Shown here: piece after piece, positions 46,355 through 54,132 of the stretch
How the letters are laid out: the number at the start of each line of letters is the position of its first letter
Position numbering within the stretch: the stretch's first letter is position 1
Assembly (NCBI RefSeq): GCF_900091475.1
Contig: NZ_FMIB01000002.1
Span: 1,674,001-1,738,000, forward strand
Reading direction: 5' to 3'
DNA: 64,000 bases
DNA from: Micromonospora chersina
Lineage (GTDB): Bacteria; Actinomycetota; Actinomycetes; Mycobacteriales; Micromonosporaceae
Program-made: the position numbers and the translations under genes
The notes under the pieces: generated by a model
Told to the model about the DNA's origin: nothing
Database searches by the model: none
What the model saw: the letters and a program-made list of their open reading frames with translations, nothing else

Positions 46355-47923
46355 ATGAGCATCCGCGTCTACCGCAACGCCGCCATCCACACCGGAGACA
46401 GCGGCAACCCGCTGGCCACCGCCATGGCCGTGGACGGCGACCACCTGCTGGCCGTCGGCGACGAGGCGCAGGTACGCGACGCGGCGGGCCGGGGCGCGGA
46501 GCTGATCGACCTGGACGGCGCGGCGGTGCTTCCCGGGCTCTACGACGCCCACATCCACACCGCGCAGTACGCGCAGAGCCTCGGCGCCGTGGACCTGCGC
46601 GGCGTACGCGGCCTGGACGAGGCCCTGTCGACGGTGGCCGCGCACGCGGCGCGGCTGCGGCCGGGCGCCTGGCTGTTCGGCGGCCGGTGGAACAGCAACA
46701 CCTGGGATCCGCCGGCGCAGCCGGACCGGTACGCGCTGGACACGGTCTGCCCGGAGCTGCCGGTGGCGCTGCCCAGCGTGGACGGCCACACGGTGTGGGC
46801 CAACTCGGCGGCGTTGCGGCTGGCCGGGATCGACGCGAACACCCCCGACCCGGTGGGCGGCGAGATCGTCCGGGACGCCGACGGCGAGCCGACCGGCATC
46901 CTCCGCGAGACGGCCTCGGACCCGCTGCGCGACCTCATGGTCTCCCCCGACCTGCGCGAGCTGCTGAAGGCCGGGCAGGAGGAACTGCTCGCGCTCGGCC
47001 TGACCAGCGTGCACGACATCGACGGCGAGGACTGCCGGGCCGCCTACCTGGCCCTGCGCGACGCCGGCGAGCTCAAGCTGCGCGTCCACAAGGCGATCCC
47101 CATGGGTCACCTCGAGGCGGCCATCGCCGAAGGCCGCCGGACCGGGCAGGGCGACGAGTGGTTCCGCACCGGGCCCGTGAAGATCTTCAGCGACGGAGCG
47201 CTCGGCTCGCACACCTGCCACATGAGCCGGTCCTTCGCCGGCGAGCAGGGCAACGTGGGCATCGCGGTCACCCCGTACGAGGACCTCGTCCGGCTGTTCG
47301 CCCGGGCCGCGGGGGCCGGCATCGCGGTGGCCACGCACGCCATCGGCGACCGCGCCAACCACCTGGTCATCGACGCCTACGAGGCGGTCGGGCGTACGCC
47401 GGGGCTGCGGCACCGCATCGAGCACGCGCAGCACCTGCGGCCCGCCGACCTGGCCCGGATGGCCGGCCTGGGCATCGTCGCCTCGATGCAGCCGGTGCAC
47501 TGCACCAGCGACATCGATCTCGTCGACTCCCTGCTGGCCGGCCACGACCTCGCCTCCTACGCCTGGCGCGGGATGCTGGACGCCGGCGTGCTGCTGGCGT
47601 TCGGCTCCGACGCCCCCGTCGAGAGCCCCGACCCCTTCGCCGCGCTGTACGCCGCGGTGACCCGTGCCCGTCCCGACGGCACCCCCGCCGGCGGCTGGCA
47701 GCCGGAGCAGCGGCTGAGCATGGCCGAGGCCGTCACCGCCCACACCCTGGGCGCCGCCCGCGCCGCCGGCGAGGACGACCGCAAGGGCGTCCTCGCGCCC
47801 GGCAAGCTCGCCGACTTCATCGCGGTGGACACCGACCCCTACCGCGAATCGCCGGACGCCGTGCGGCGTACCCGGGTCCTGACGACAGTGGTCGGCGGCG
47901 AGATCCGCTGGCAGCGGAGCTAG
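46355..47923 (+). CDS. metal-dependent amidohydrolase (YtcJ/AepA type)
   Basis: 522 residues from ATG 46355. The metal motif GLYDAHIHT (HxH), VDGHTVWANSAALRLAG, KIFSDGALGSHTC, AVATHAIGD, LRHRIEHAQHL, and FGSDAPVESPDPFAALYAAVTR are the signatures of the YtcJ-like amidohydrolase family, which acts on N-acyl or amide bonds. Its substrate cannot be read. Ten bases from a convergent oxidase gene. Confidence 0.87.
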   Translation: MSIRVYRNAAIHTGDSGNPLATAMAVDGDHLLAVGDEAQVRDAAGRGAELIDLDGAAVLPGLYDAHIHTAQYAQSLGAVDLRGVRGLDEALSTVAAHAARLRPGAWLFGGRWNSNTWDPPAQPDRYALDTVCPELPVALPSVDGHTVWANSAALRLAGIDANTPDPVGGEIVRDADGEPTGILRETASDPLRDLMVSPDLRELLKAGQEELLALGLTSVHDIDGEDCRAAYLALRDAGELKLRVHKAIPMGHLEAAIAEGRRTGQGDEWFRTGPVKIFSDGALGSHTCHMSRSFAGEQGNVGIAVTPYEDLVRLFARAAGAGIAVATHAIGDRANHLVIDAYEAVGRTPGLRHRIEHAQHLRPADLARMAGLGIVASMQPVHCTSDIDLVDSLLAGHDLASYAWRGMLDAGVLLAFGSDAPVESPDPFAALYAAVTRARPDGTPAGGWQPEQRLSMAEAVTAHTLGAARAAGEDDRKGVLAPGKLADFIAVDTDPYRESPDAVRRTRVLTTVVGGEIRWQRS

Positions 47924-47933
47924 CGGAGCCCGG

Positions 47934-48905
47934 TCAGCGGCCCAGGGCCAGCTCCGCCACCTCGGCGGCGCACCCCCAGGACAGGGTGACCCCCGCCCCG
48001 CCGTGGCCGTACGCGTGCACGAGCCGGCTGCCGCGCGGGCCCGCCGGGTCCGGGTCCACCTCGACCCGCGGGCCGCCGTGCCGCGCCGGACGCAGCCCGA
48101 TCCGCTCGCCGAGCACCGGCGCGCCGGCCAGCTCCGGCACCAGCGCCACGCAGCGGGCCCGGATCGCCGCCGCCGTGTCCGGGTCGGGCCGGGTGTGCCC
48201 CACCCCCGGCTCGTACGTGCCGCCGAGCACCACGTCGTGCCGGCGCGGGTGCACGTACGTGATCCCGGCCGGATCGTCCTCGTCGCGCATCGACACGGTC
48301 AGGCCCGGGTTCGCCACCAGCACCACGTGCCCGCGTGCCGGGTGCACGGCCGGGTCGGCGGCGAGCCGGCCGGCGGCCAGGCCCGTGGCGTTGACGACGG
48401 TCGGGGCGAGGTCGAAGGCGTCGGTGAGCCGCCGCACCGGGTGGCGCAGCACCCGCCCGCCGCCGGCCTCCAGCCGCTGCCGCAGCCAGGCCAGGTACGG
48501 CGTCATCTCCACCGTCGGCGCCGTGAACCTCAGCACCGCCGTGTACGGGGGCGCCAGCGGCTCGGCTACCAGGCCCCCGCACGCCTCCGCCCACCACGGC
48601 GGGCCGTCGTACGGACGGCGCAGCAGCATCCGGGTCGGCCGGTCGACCACCCCCGGCACACCGTCCGCCGCCTGGCGGCCCAGCTCCGTGTGGGTCTCCC
48701 GCGCCCAGCGCAGCACCCGCGGGTCCTGGTCGGTGTGGCTCGGGTACCAGACCGCCGCGGCCACCGTGGACACCGTGTCCGCCGGGTCGTGGGCGGTCAG
48801 CACGGTCACCCGCGCGCCCCGCCGCTGGAGCGTGAGGGCCGCCGTCATCCCGACGATCCCACCGCCGACCACCACCACGTCCGGCCCTGCCGTCGTCGTC
48901 CGCAC
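47934..48905 (-). CDS. FAD-dependent D-amino-acid oxidase-like protein
   Basis: 323 residues from GTG 48905. The FAD motif VVVVGGGIVGMTAALTLQRRG opens the protein, and YGHGGAGVTLSWGCA near the C-terminus is the second flavin signature of DAAO enzymes; ATGLAAGRLAAD and RIGLRPARHGGPRVE are also typical. It oxidatively deaminates D-amino acids or a related amine. Weak ribosome site, so the start could be slightly different. Confidence 0.84.
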   Translation of the reverse strand: MRTTTAGPDVVVVGGGIVGMTAALTLQRRGARVTVLTAHDPADTVSTVAAAVWYPSHTDQDPRVLRWARETHTELGRQAADGVPGVVDRPTRMLLRRPYDGPPWWAEACGGLVAEPLAPPYTAVLRFTAPTVEMTPYLAWLRQRLEAGGGRVLRHPVRRLTDAFDLAPTVVNATGLAAGRLAADPAVHPARGHVVLVANPGLTVSMRDEDDPAGITYVHPRRHDVVLGGTYEPGVGHTRPDPDTAAAIRARCVALVPELAGAPVLGERIGLRPARHGGPRVEVDPDPAGPRGSRLVHAYGHGGAGVTLSWGCAAEVAELALGR

Positions 48906-48984
48906 GCCTGCCAGTGTCCGACGTGCCTCCTCCTCCGGACAAGATCGCGGACCCAGCAAGCGGTGCCCTACTCGTCCGGGCAGG

Positions 48985-49818
48985 TCAGTCGAGCACCTGG
49001 ACGGTGTCGCCGACGCTGATCATGCGAGCTTCGCCCGGCTCGGCCCGCACCGTCATCTGGAGACCGAAGAGGAGCTTCTGGCCGACCTTCCGCCGCGCGG
49101 CCAGCATCCACAGCGGCTCCCGCCCCCGCTCCCCGGTCTCCTGGTCGATCGTCGCGACCAGACAGCGACCACACTCGCCCACGCCGTGGAACACGGCCCC
49201 GCCGATCCTGATCCGCCGGCCGACCCACCCGCCCTCGGCCCACGGCGCCGCGCCGCTGACCACCACGTTGGGGCGGAACCGGTCCATCGGCAGCGGCCCC
49301 TCGGCGCTCCCCGACTCCAGCAGCCAGCCGTTGAACGCGTCCAGCGACGCGGTGTTGGCCAGCAGCAGCGGGCTGCCGTCGGCGAAGCTCAGCTCGGCGC
49401 CGGAGCCGGCCGGGACCGGCCAGGGAACGCGGTTACCGGTGGGGTCACCGAGCCAGACCAGGCGGGCGGCGCGCCCCAACAGCCGGTGCAGCCACTCGTC
49501 GGCCTCGGGGCCGGCGGCGCGTACCGGTGCGGTTGGCCGCCCCCGGAACACCCGGACCTGAATCTCCTCGCCGCCCGTCGGTTCGGCCAGGTCCAGCGGG
49601 GCCAGCCCGGGCGCATCCAGGGTGAGCCCGCCCGGTCGGGACACCGCCCGCACCGTCACCAACTCCCGGTGCTGGCGCTGGGTCAGGCCGATGCCCTGTT
49701 CGTCCACGATGAGCCAGCGCCGGTCGCCGGCCAGGCCCCACGGCTCGACCCGCGCCGTGTCGCGGTCCGTCCGCCGGCACCCCTTCAGGGGGTACGTGTG
49801 GATCGACGCGACTCGCAT
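48985..49818 (-). CDS. MOSC-domain protein (MOSC N-terminal barrel + MOSC)
   Basis: 277 residues from ATG 49818. The N-terminal beta-barrel reads YPLKGCRRTDRDTARVEPWG, and GDRRWLIVDEQG; the C-terminal MOSC part carries FRPNVVVSG and the conserved Cys in GECGRCLVATID, the position that binds the Mo-cofactor sulfur in mARC/YcbX-like reductases. Probably a molybdenum-dependent reductase of N-hydroxylated compounds. Confidence 0.86.
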   Translation of the reverse strand: MRVASIHTYPLKGCRRTDRDTARVEPWGLAGDRRWLIVDEQGIGLTQRQHRELVTVRAVSRPGGLTLDAPGLAPLDLAEPTGGEEIQVRVFRGRPTAPVRAAGPEADEWLHRLLGRAARLVWLGDPTGNRVPWPVPAGSGAELSFADGSPLLLANTASLDAFNGWLLESGSAEGPLPMDRFRPNVVVSGAAPWAEGGWVGRRIRIGGAVFHGVGECGRCLVATIDQETGERGREPLWMLAARRKVGQKLLFGLQMTVRAEPGEARMISVGDTVQVLD

Positions 49819-49884
49819 CCCGCCAGGATCACACGACCCGACCGCCGACGGAAGCGGGCCTTCTGCCGATCGCGGATCGGCACA

Positions 49885-50262
49885 TCACAGGCTGTCGAGG
49901 CTGACCTCGTGCATCGTCACGTCGGGTCCGATCCGGAACAGCCGCGGTGGGCCCGTGAGCCGTCGTGCCTCCGCGTACTCGGTCACCCGCGCAGCCTGTT
50001 CCTCGCCGGACGGGTCGGTCACCCGGAAGCCGCGCAGGTGAACAGCTTCGGTGTCGATGTCGTCAGCTCGAAGTCGTACGGCTCGCCGGTGTTCTCCCGG
50101 ATGCCGGCGTCCGGCGACAGGGTCAGCGACCGGACGAGCTCGCCGTCCTCCCAGACCGCGAAACCGAGCCACTCCACGGCCGAGTGCATCCCGTGCATGA
50201 CGATCCGCCGGCCCGCTCCCGCCCGGCGCAGGTGTTCCGGCAGCTCAGACGGCCGGTCGCCC
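49885..50262 (-). pseudogene. internally deleted DUF6928-like gene remnant
   Basis: One frame (about 50262 down to 50060) reads GRRIVMHGMHSAVEWLGFAV and EDGELVRSLTLSPDAGIREN; the next frame takes over at about 50058 with DDIDTEAVHLRGFRVTD and runs to a stop at 49885. The two halves are parts of one protein family, but the segment normally between them is missing and the N-terminus is cut. This is a decayed gene. The family name is from memory of the motif SAVDWLAFAVWEDG and should be checked. Confidence 0.5.
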
Positions 50263-50318
50263 CGGTGAGCGCTGCCGCAGCATGCGTCTGTCGCCAATGG
50301 ACTGGGTATGAGAGTGGA

Positions 50319-50786
50319 GTGCCGAACGACCGGGAGCATGGTGGCGCGGAGGTGCTCCTCGCCTCGCAACTCTGGCCGGCGGTGCTCATCCCAGCAGGTG
50401 CGCTCGCCACCCTGGTCGCCGCCGGCATCTGGCTGATGCCCTCCTTCCCGTTCGCGCCGGCCGGTCTCCTGCTCGCCACGGTCGTCGTGGCCTGGTCGCA
50501 ACGGGGCGACGCTCTGCTGGCCGACGAAGCCGGTCTGCTGGTCCGACACCGCGGCCGCGTCACCCGTCGCTACCACTGGGAAGAGATCCGCGAAGCTGAA
50601 CTGACCCGACCCGGGTTCGGCCAGGTCGCCCTGGCCGTCTACCCCCACGGCGGTCCGTGGGACGTCCCCGGTCCTAACAGCGCTGTCCTGGTGGGCCGCG
50701 TCTGGCGGCTGCGCATGCCCGATCGGGAAATCCAAGATCGGATCCACGCGCTCCTGCGCTCCCGAGGAGTCCGTACCACCCACTGA
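50319..50786 (+). CDS. small membrane protein with PH-like C-terminus
   Basis: 155 residues if GTG 50319 is used; GTG 50352 is an alternative without a better ribosome site. Two hydrophobic segments (LWPAVLIPAGALATLVAAGIWL and APAGLLLATVVVAW) precede a beta-rich part (LLVRHRGRVTRRYHWEEIREAEL) that resembles bacterial PH-domain membrane proteins. Function unknown. Last chromosomal gene before the tRNA-Pro-associated element. Confidence 0.6.
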   Translation: MPNDREHGGAEVLLASQLWPAVLIPAGALATLVAAGIWLMPSFPFAPAGLLLATVVVAWSQRGDALLADEAGLLVRHRGRVTRRYHWEEIREAELTRPGFGQVALAVYPHGGPWDVPGPNSAVLVGRVWRLRMPDREIQDRIHALLRSRGVRTTH

Positions 50787-50847
50787 TCCGGCGCGGTCGC
50801 CATGGATCGGATATTCGGCGCTGAAGCGTGGTCACTCAGCTACGAGC

Positions 50848-50880
50848 AGAGGGCATATCCATCAACCGGATATGCCCTCT
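50848..50880. terminator. hairpin adjoining the left att copy
   Basis: AGAGGGCATATCC (50848-50860) pairs perfectly with 50868-50880 around a 7-base loop. Read on the minus strand it stands just after the tRNA 3' end, so it was probably the native terminator of the tRNA-Pro gene before the element separated them. Confidence 0.65.
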
Positions 50881-50886
50881 GAATGT

Positions 50887-50929
50887 GTCGGGACGGCCGG
50901 ATTCGAACCGACGACCCCTTGACCCCCAG
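50887..50929. repeat. attL: duplicated 3' portion of tRNA-Pro
   Basis: This 43-bp stretch equals 60150-60192, the 3' half of the intact tRNA-Pro gene (acceptor strand, T-arm, variable loop and anticodon region). It stops matching just after the anticodon loop. Partial tRNA copies like this are left when an integrase inserts an element into a tRNA gene. Confidence 0.9.
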
Positions 50930-51336
50930 AGATCGGCAATACGGTCCGGCGCGGCTGGCGCCGCCGGTCGACGGCCTGATGGTGGTCACCGTGGTCCCGC
51001 TCGGGCTCGTCGGTTGCTGTACTCGCTGCTGTACCCGGCCCCGCTGCCGACAGCGCTCCGATCGCCCTCAACGGTTGCCCCGCCAGGGACTTCACGCACG
51101 AATCTGTCTTCGGGTCAACGGATCAGCCGCATTGGGACGGATCGGCGCCAGGAGTTGGGCGACAACTTGCGTCCTCTGACGACGGCTGACGGCCCCTTGT
51201 CGGTTGAGCTGTGCCGGACCTGTGCCGGATGACCTTCGGGTGGCCGTGCCGCCCTCATCTGAGCTAGGGCAGCGGCATCAACGATCGTCAGTGGTGTTGA
51301 TCTATGCGGGCGATGATCTCCTGCGACAGGGATGTC
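50930..51336. other. non-coding left end of the element with paired TGCTGTAC sites
   Basis: No gene is supported in these 407 bases. TGCTGTAC occurs at 51015-51022 and 51027-51034; the same pair, same orientation, is at 60081-60088 and 60094-60101 near the other end. A direct repeat CTGTGCCGGA (twice, 51210-51231 region) is also present. These are good candidates for integrase arm-type binding sites. Confidence 0.5.
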
Positions 51337-52416
51337 ATGACCCGGCGGGCTGGACGCCCCATGCCAGGATCAGGCGTGACCGAGACCACCCCCAGGGACA
51401 TCTCCCCTCCGAGCCGCAGTGACGTTCCACCGGCCGGCACCAGCCCAGATGACCTGGTGCCAGTCGAAGAGATGATTGAGGCCGGCGTGCAACGACTTGC
51501 TGAAGCCGTGGCGCTAAACCCTAACGTCGAAGCCGCCACGAACACGAGCATCCAGGCTCATCTTTCGACCCTCCGAACGGCAATCTCAGAGGTGTTCTAT
51601 AACGATGATGAGTCCACCCAAGCCGACATGCTGCTCATGCAGCTCGACAAGCGGGTTTACTTGGCCCAGAAAGTCGCCCTGGGAGGAACCTCAGAACGAG
51701 TCATCGAGACACTGTGGGAAATATTCAAACAGGCGATCGCGGCAGTGACCGCCTCGATCTCCTTCACCGACCACATGGAGAATGGTCGACGCGCGTGTGA
51801 GTTTGAGCGCGAGAAACTGGTAAGCGCAGCTGCGGGCCTGGACGTGATGCTGACGCAGTCGCAAGTGTCCGCAACGGCTCAGGAGGTGCGCCGCATCGCG
51901 GATGATGTTCAGGAAGCAGCGGGGGACGTTGCACAGAGCCAGCTCGCGGCGCACTATCAGGAAGGTGCGGAAGCCGAGGGTCGTCGCTACCTGTTTTGGA
52001 ATCTTCTCTTTGGGGGTTCGGTCCTCGCATCTGTTGCACTCGCCTCATTCCTGATCGCCCAGAGCCCTCAGTCAAATTGGACTGCCCAAGAAGCGACCAG
52101 GATAACGCTCGCAATCCCTTTGCTCGCCTTTGCCGTCCACGCCGCCCGGCAATCCCGGTTTCACCGGGACGCCCAGGCCAGCCTGTCGCTAGTGGCTATC
52201 AAACTGAAGACTGTGCGGGCATTTGCGGATTCGTTGGAATTCGAGAATAGACAAGAGCTACTTAAGATGTTGGGCGAGGCGATTTTCAGCGCTCCGGGTC
52301 AATCCAATGCGACGACAGAGGGCGCGGATTCCCTCCCGATAAGCATGCCTGACCTCACCGAGCTTCTCAGGTCACGCGGGACCGCTCAGAACAACGCAGG
52401 CGACAGCACCAGGTGA
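51337..52416 (+). CDS. hypothetical protein with two central membrane helices, SLATT-like layout
   Basis: 359 residues from ATG 51337 (CAGGG just before); GTG 51376 is an alternative. A long soluble helical N-terminal part (about 235 residues, with a coiled-coil-like ATAQEVRRIADDVQEAAGDVAQ) leads to two close membrane helices (LLFGGSVLASVALASFLIA and RITLAIPLLAFAVHAA), then a C-terminal helix region. The two-helix hairpin with flanking helices recalls SLATT-type pore-forming effectors in defence loci, but sequence identity to them is not established. Base composition is much less GC-rich than the chromosome, in keeping with transfer. Confidence 0.6.
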   Translation: MTRRAGRPMPGSGVTETTPRDISPPSRSDVPPAGTSPDDLVPVEEMIEAGVQRLAEAVALNPNVEAATNTSIQAHLSTLRTAISEVFYNDDESTQADMLLMQLDKRVYLAQKVALGGTSERVIETLWEIFKQAIAAVTASISFTDHMENGRRACEFEREKLVSAAAGLDVMLTQSQVSATAQEVRRIADDVQEAAGDVAQSQLAAHYQEGAEAEGRRYLFWNLLFGGSVLASVALASFLIAQSPQSNWTAQEATRITLAIPLLAFAVHAARQSRFHRDAQASLSLVAIKLKTVRAFADSLEFENRQELLKMLGEAIFSAPGQSNATTEGADSLPISMPDLTELLRSRGTAQNNAGDSTR

Positions 52417-52451
52417 GTCCTCACCTGGACGAGTCCCCTCTGCGCTTCCAA

Positions 52452-52593
52452 GCCATCCCGTCGGCCTTCGTCCGCACCCCGTGGAGTGGGTGGGGCCTGC
52501 CCGGTCAAGGTGGAGCACACCACCGTCTGAACGACCTTGACCGGGCAGGCCCCACCCACTCGGCTCTGCCCGGACGAAGGGTGTCGGGATGGC
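52452..52593. repeat. long-hairpin element H1
   Basis: GCCATCCCG opens and CGGGATGGC closes a 142-bp imperfect palindrome. The inner stem has perfect 28-base arms (52484-52511 and 52534-52561) around a 22-base loop; an outer stem pairs CCTTCGTCCG with CGGACGAAGG. Conserved with H2 (58843-58985) are the ends, CCGTGGAG, CAAGGTGGAGC and GAACGACCTTG, whereas the stems differ in sequence but pair in both. Confidence 0.85.
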
Positions 52594-52675
52594 GACAACC
52601 ATCCTGGAGCGCCCGAGCGCCCCGCCGGAGGCGCTTGCTTGTCGCGTGATCGGGTGGCTTGGGAGAGAATGCCTC

Positions 52676-53272
52676 ATGACCTGGGAGTGGCTTGCCCCGA
52701 CCGCGACTGCCGTCGTGGGTCTAGCTGGTATCGCTGGCACGGTGGGTGCCGCCACCCTAGCTAGACGGACGCAGATCGAGACCGCCCGAATGGCCGCCGT
52801 GAATGCACTGCTTCAAGAGAAGCGTGCGTTATACGCCAGGTATCTGCACGCCGCCGAAGACTTCAGAGACGCGTCGACCGAGCTGCTACGCCTCAACGAA
52901 GCTAAGGATGCGATGTTAGAGCGCCTTCGGAGCCACCTAGATCTCGACGACCAACCTATACCTGACGAACTTAAAGCTGAGATATCGGTGCTCGCCTCGC
53001 GGGCCGAAGTCATGCAGAGGGATCTACATGCTTCAGAGAAGCACCTCCGACGCCTGCGCGCAGAACTCGCGGTCATCGGCGGGACAGCGCTATCAATCAT
53101 CGCCGTTAGGCTTGAGTCCAAGCTCACCGCGGTCGCGCTCGGCACCGCAAGAGAGGACGACGACATAAGTGGGGCGATGGGCTACTTGACGACCGCGATG
53201 CATGCTGATGTCGACCCCACCAACGACGAAAGCGAACGGCTGATACGAGAGATTGCGGGACTCCATAAATAG
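52676..53272 (+). CDS. hypothetical membrane-anchored coiled-coil protein
   Basis: 198 residues from ATG 52676, with TGGGAGAG nine to ten bases earlier. A single N-terminal membrane helix (LAPTATAVVGLAGIAGTVGAATLA) is followed by long heptad-like helices (LLQEKRALYARYLHAAEDF, VLASRAEVMQRDLHASEKH), typical of small accessory proteins in actinomycete integrative elements. Lower GC than the chromosome. H1 lies 83 bases upstream. Function unknown. Confidence 0.65.
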   Translation: MTWEWLAPTATAVVGLAGIAGTVGAATLARRTQIETARMAAVNALLQEKRALYARYLHAAEDFRDASTELLRLNEAKDAMLERLRSHLDLDDQPIPDELKAEISVLASRAEVMQRDLHASEKHLRRLRAELAVIGGTALSIIAVRLESKLTAVALGTAREDDDISGAMGYLTTAMHADVDPTNDESERLIREIAGLHK

Positions 53273-53279
53273 CCTGCTC

Positions 53280-53318
53280 AAGCCCCGGGAAACTGCCCTG
53301 ATTGGCGGTCCGGGGCTT
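53280..53318 (+). terminator. hairpin terminator after the coiled-coil gene
   Basis: AAGCCCCGG (53280-53288) pairs with CCGGGGCTT (53310-53318) around a 21-base loop, eight bases after the stop. The following 53319-53718 holds no supported gene. Confidence 0.6.
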
Positions 53319-53718
53319 CGTCGTATGTCGCGCCGCCGGCGGGCTATCACCGACGCGCTGGCGGCCGAAGGCCAGAGGCGCGGCGGCGGGCCATCGGCCC
53401 GGCCCAGGTTCGGTGGCGCGCGCGGCCTGCGAAGCGGGCCACCTTGAAGGCGTGCAGCACGTTCTCACCGGAAGCAGCTACCTGACCTCTTCGGTGTGAA
53501 CGTCGATCTGGTCTGCCACCGCACCTCAACCGATGCCAACTGGTGCTGTCAAGTGCACTTCGGTTGCCGTTGAGGGCCCTTCGATGGTGGACGCCGTCGG
53601 GCCGTCCGCTGACTTCATGCTGACACAACCACCTAATCCCGTGCAGGCTGCTCGATGATGGTGGGGTGGCTCAGGTGTTCCGCGTCGATGGCGGAAGCGC
53701 AGCGTCCTGCTCGCCACG

Positions 53719-54020
53719 GTGGCTCTTGGGTGTGGCTTGGTGGCCACTTGGGCTTGGCTTCATCCGACCGGTTGGCGGTTGCCTCGGGTGGGTTGGGCCG
53801 GCACGGAACAGGCCGGCTGGATCGCCGGAATCCTCGGCGGGTTGTTCGGTCTGGCGTCGTTCGTTTCCGACCGAATCGACAGTCACCGGGACAATAGTCC
53901 GAGATCCGCTTCCGTCGATGGGGTGGTACGGGTCGGCAGGGTGCCGCGGCCGGCTGCCTGGTTCCAGGACCGCCATACTCGTACTGATCTGGCAAAGGCG
54001 GCCAGGGCCGGCCGCGCAGC
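53719..54020 (+). pseudogene. truncated STAND NTPase, N-terminal remnant
   Basis: From GTG 53719 the frame gives membrane-like segments (VALGCGLVATWAW and AGWIAGILGGLFGLASFV) and then VRVGRVPRPAAWFQDRHTRTD followed by KAARAGRAAVLTQ. The latter is the sequence that normally comes directly before the P-loop in NB-ARC/STAND proteins of actinomycetes (VGxVPREADCFQxR...AVLTQVLxGMGGVGKT). Here the P-loop and everything after it are gone; the frame drifts into unrelated sequence. So a second NLR-like gene was lost beside the intact one. Confidence 0.55.
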
Positions 54021-54132
54021 GGTACTGACTCAAGCGGTCAGGCTGGCCGGAGCCGCCGGTTACTTCGTCCCGAACGCGGTTGGACGGCATCATCGGTTGT
54101 CGTCCGGCGTTGGCTCACGCCAAGGATCGTGT

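Noticed and set aside
46687..50268. A 1193-codon plus-strand frame across amidohydrolase, oxidase and MOSC genes
   Set aside because: It overlaps three well-supported genes in other frames and has a shadow-like Arg/Ala/Pro composition.
50888..50929. A possible second tRNA-Pro gene
   Set aside because: Only the 3' 42 bases are present; the acceptor 5' strand, D-arm and half the anticodon stem are missing, so it is an att duplication.
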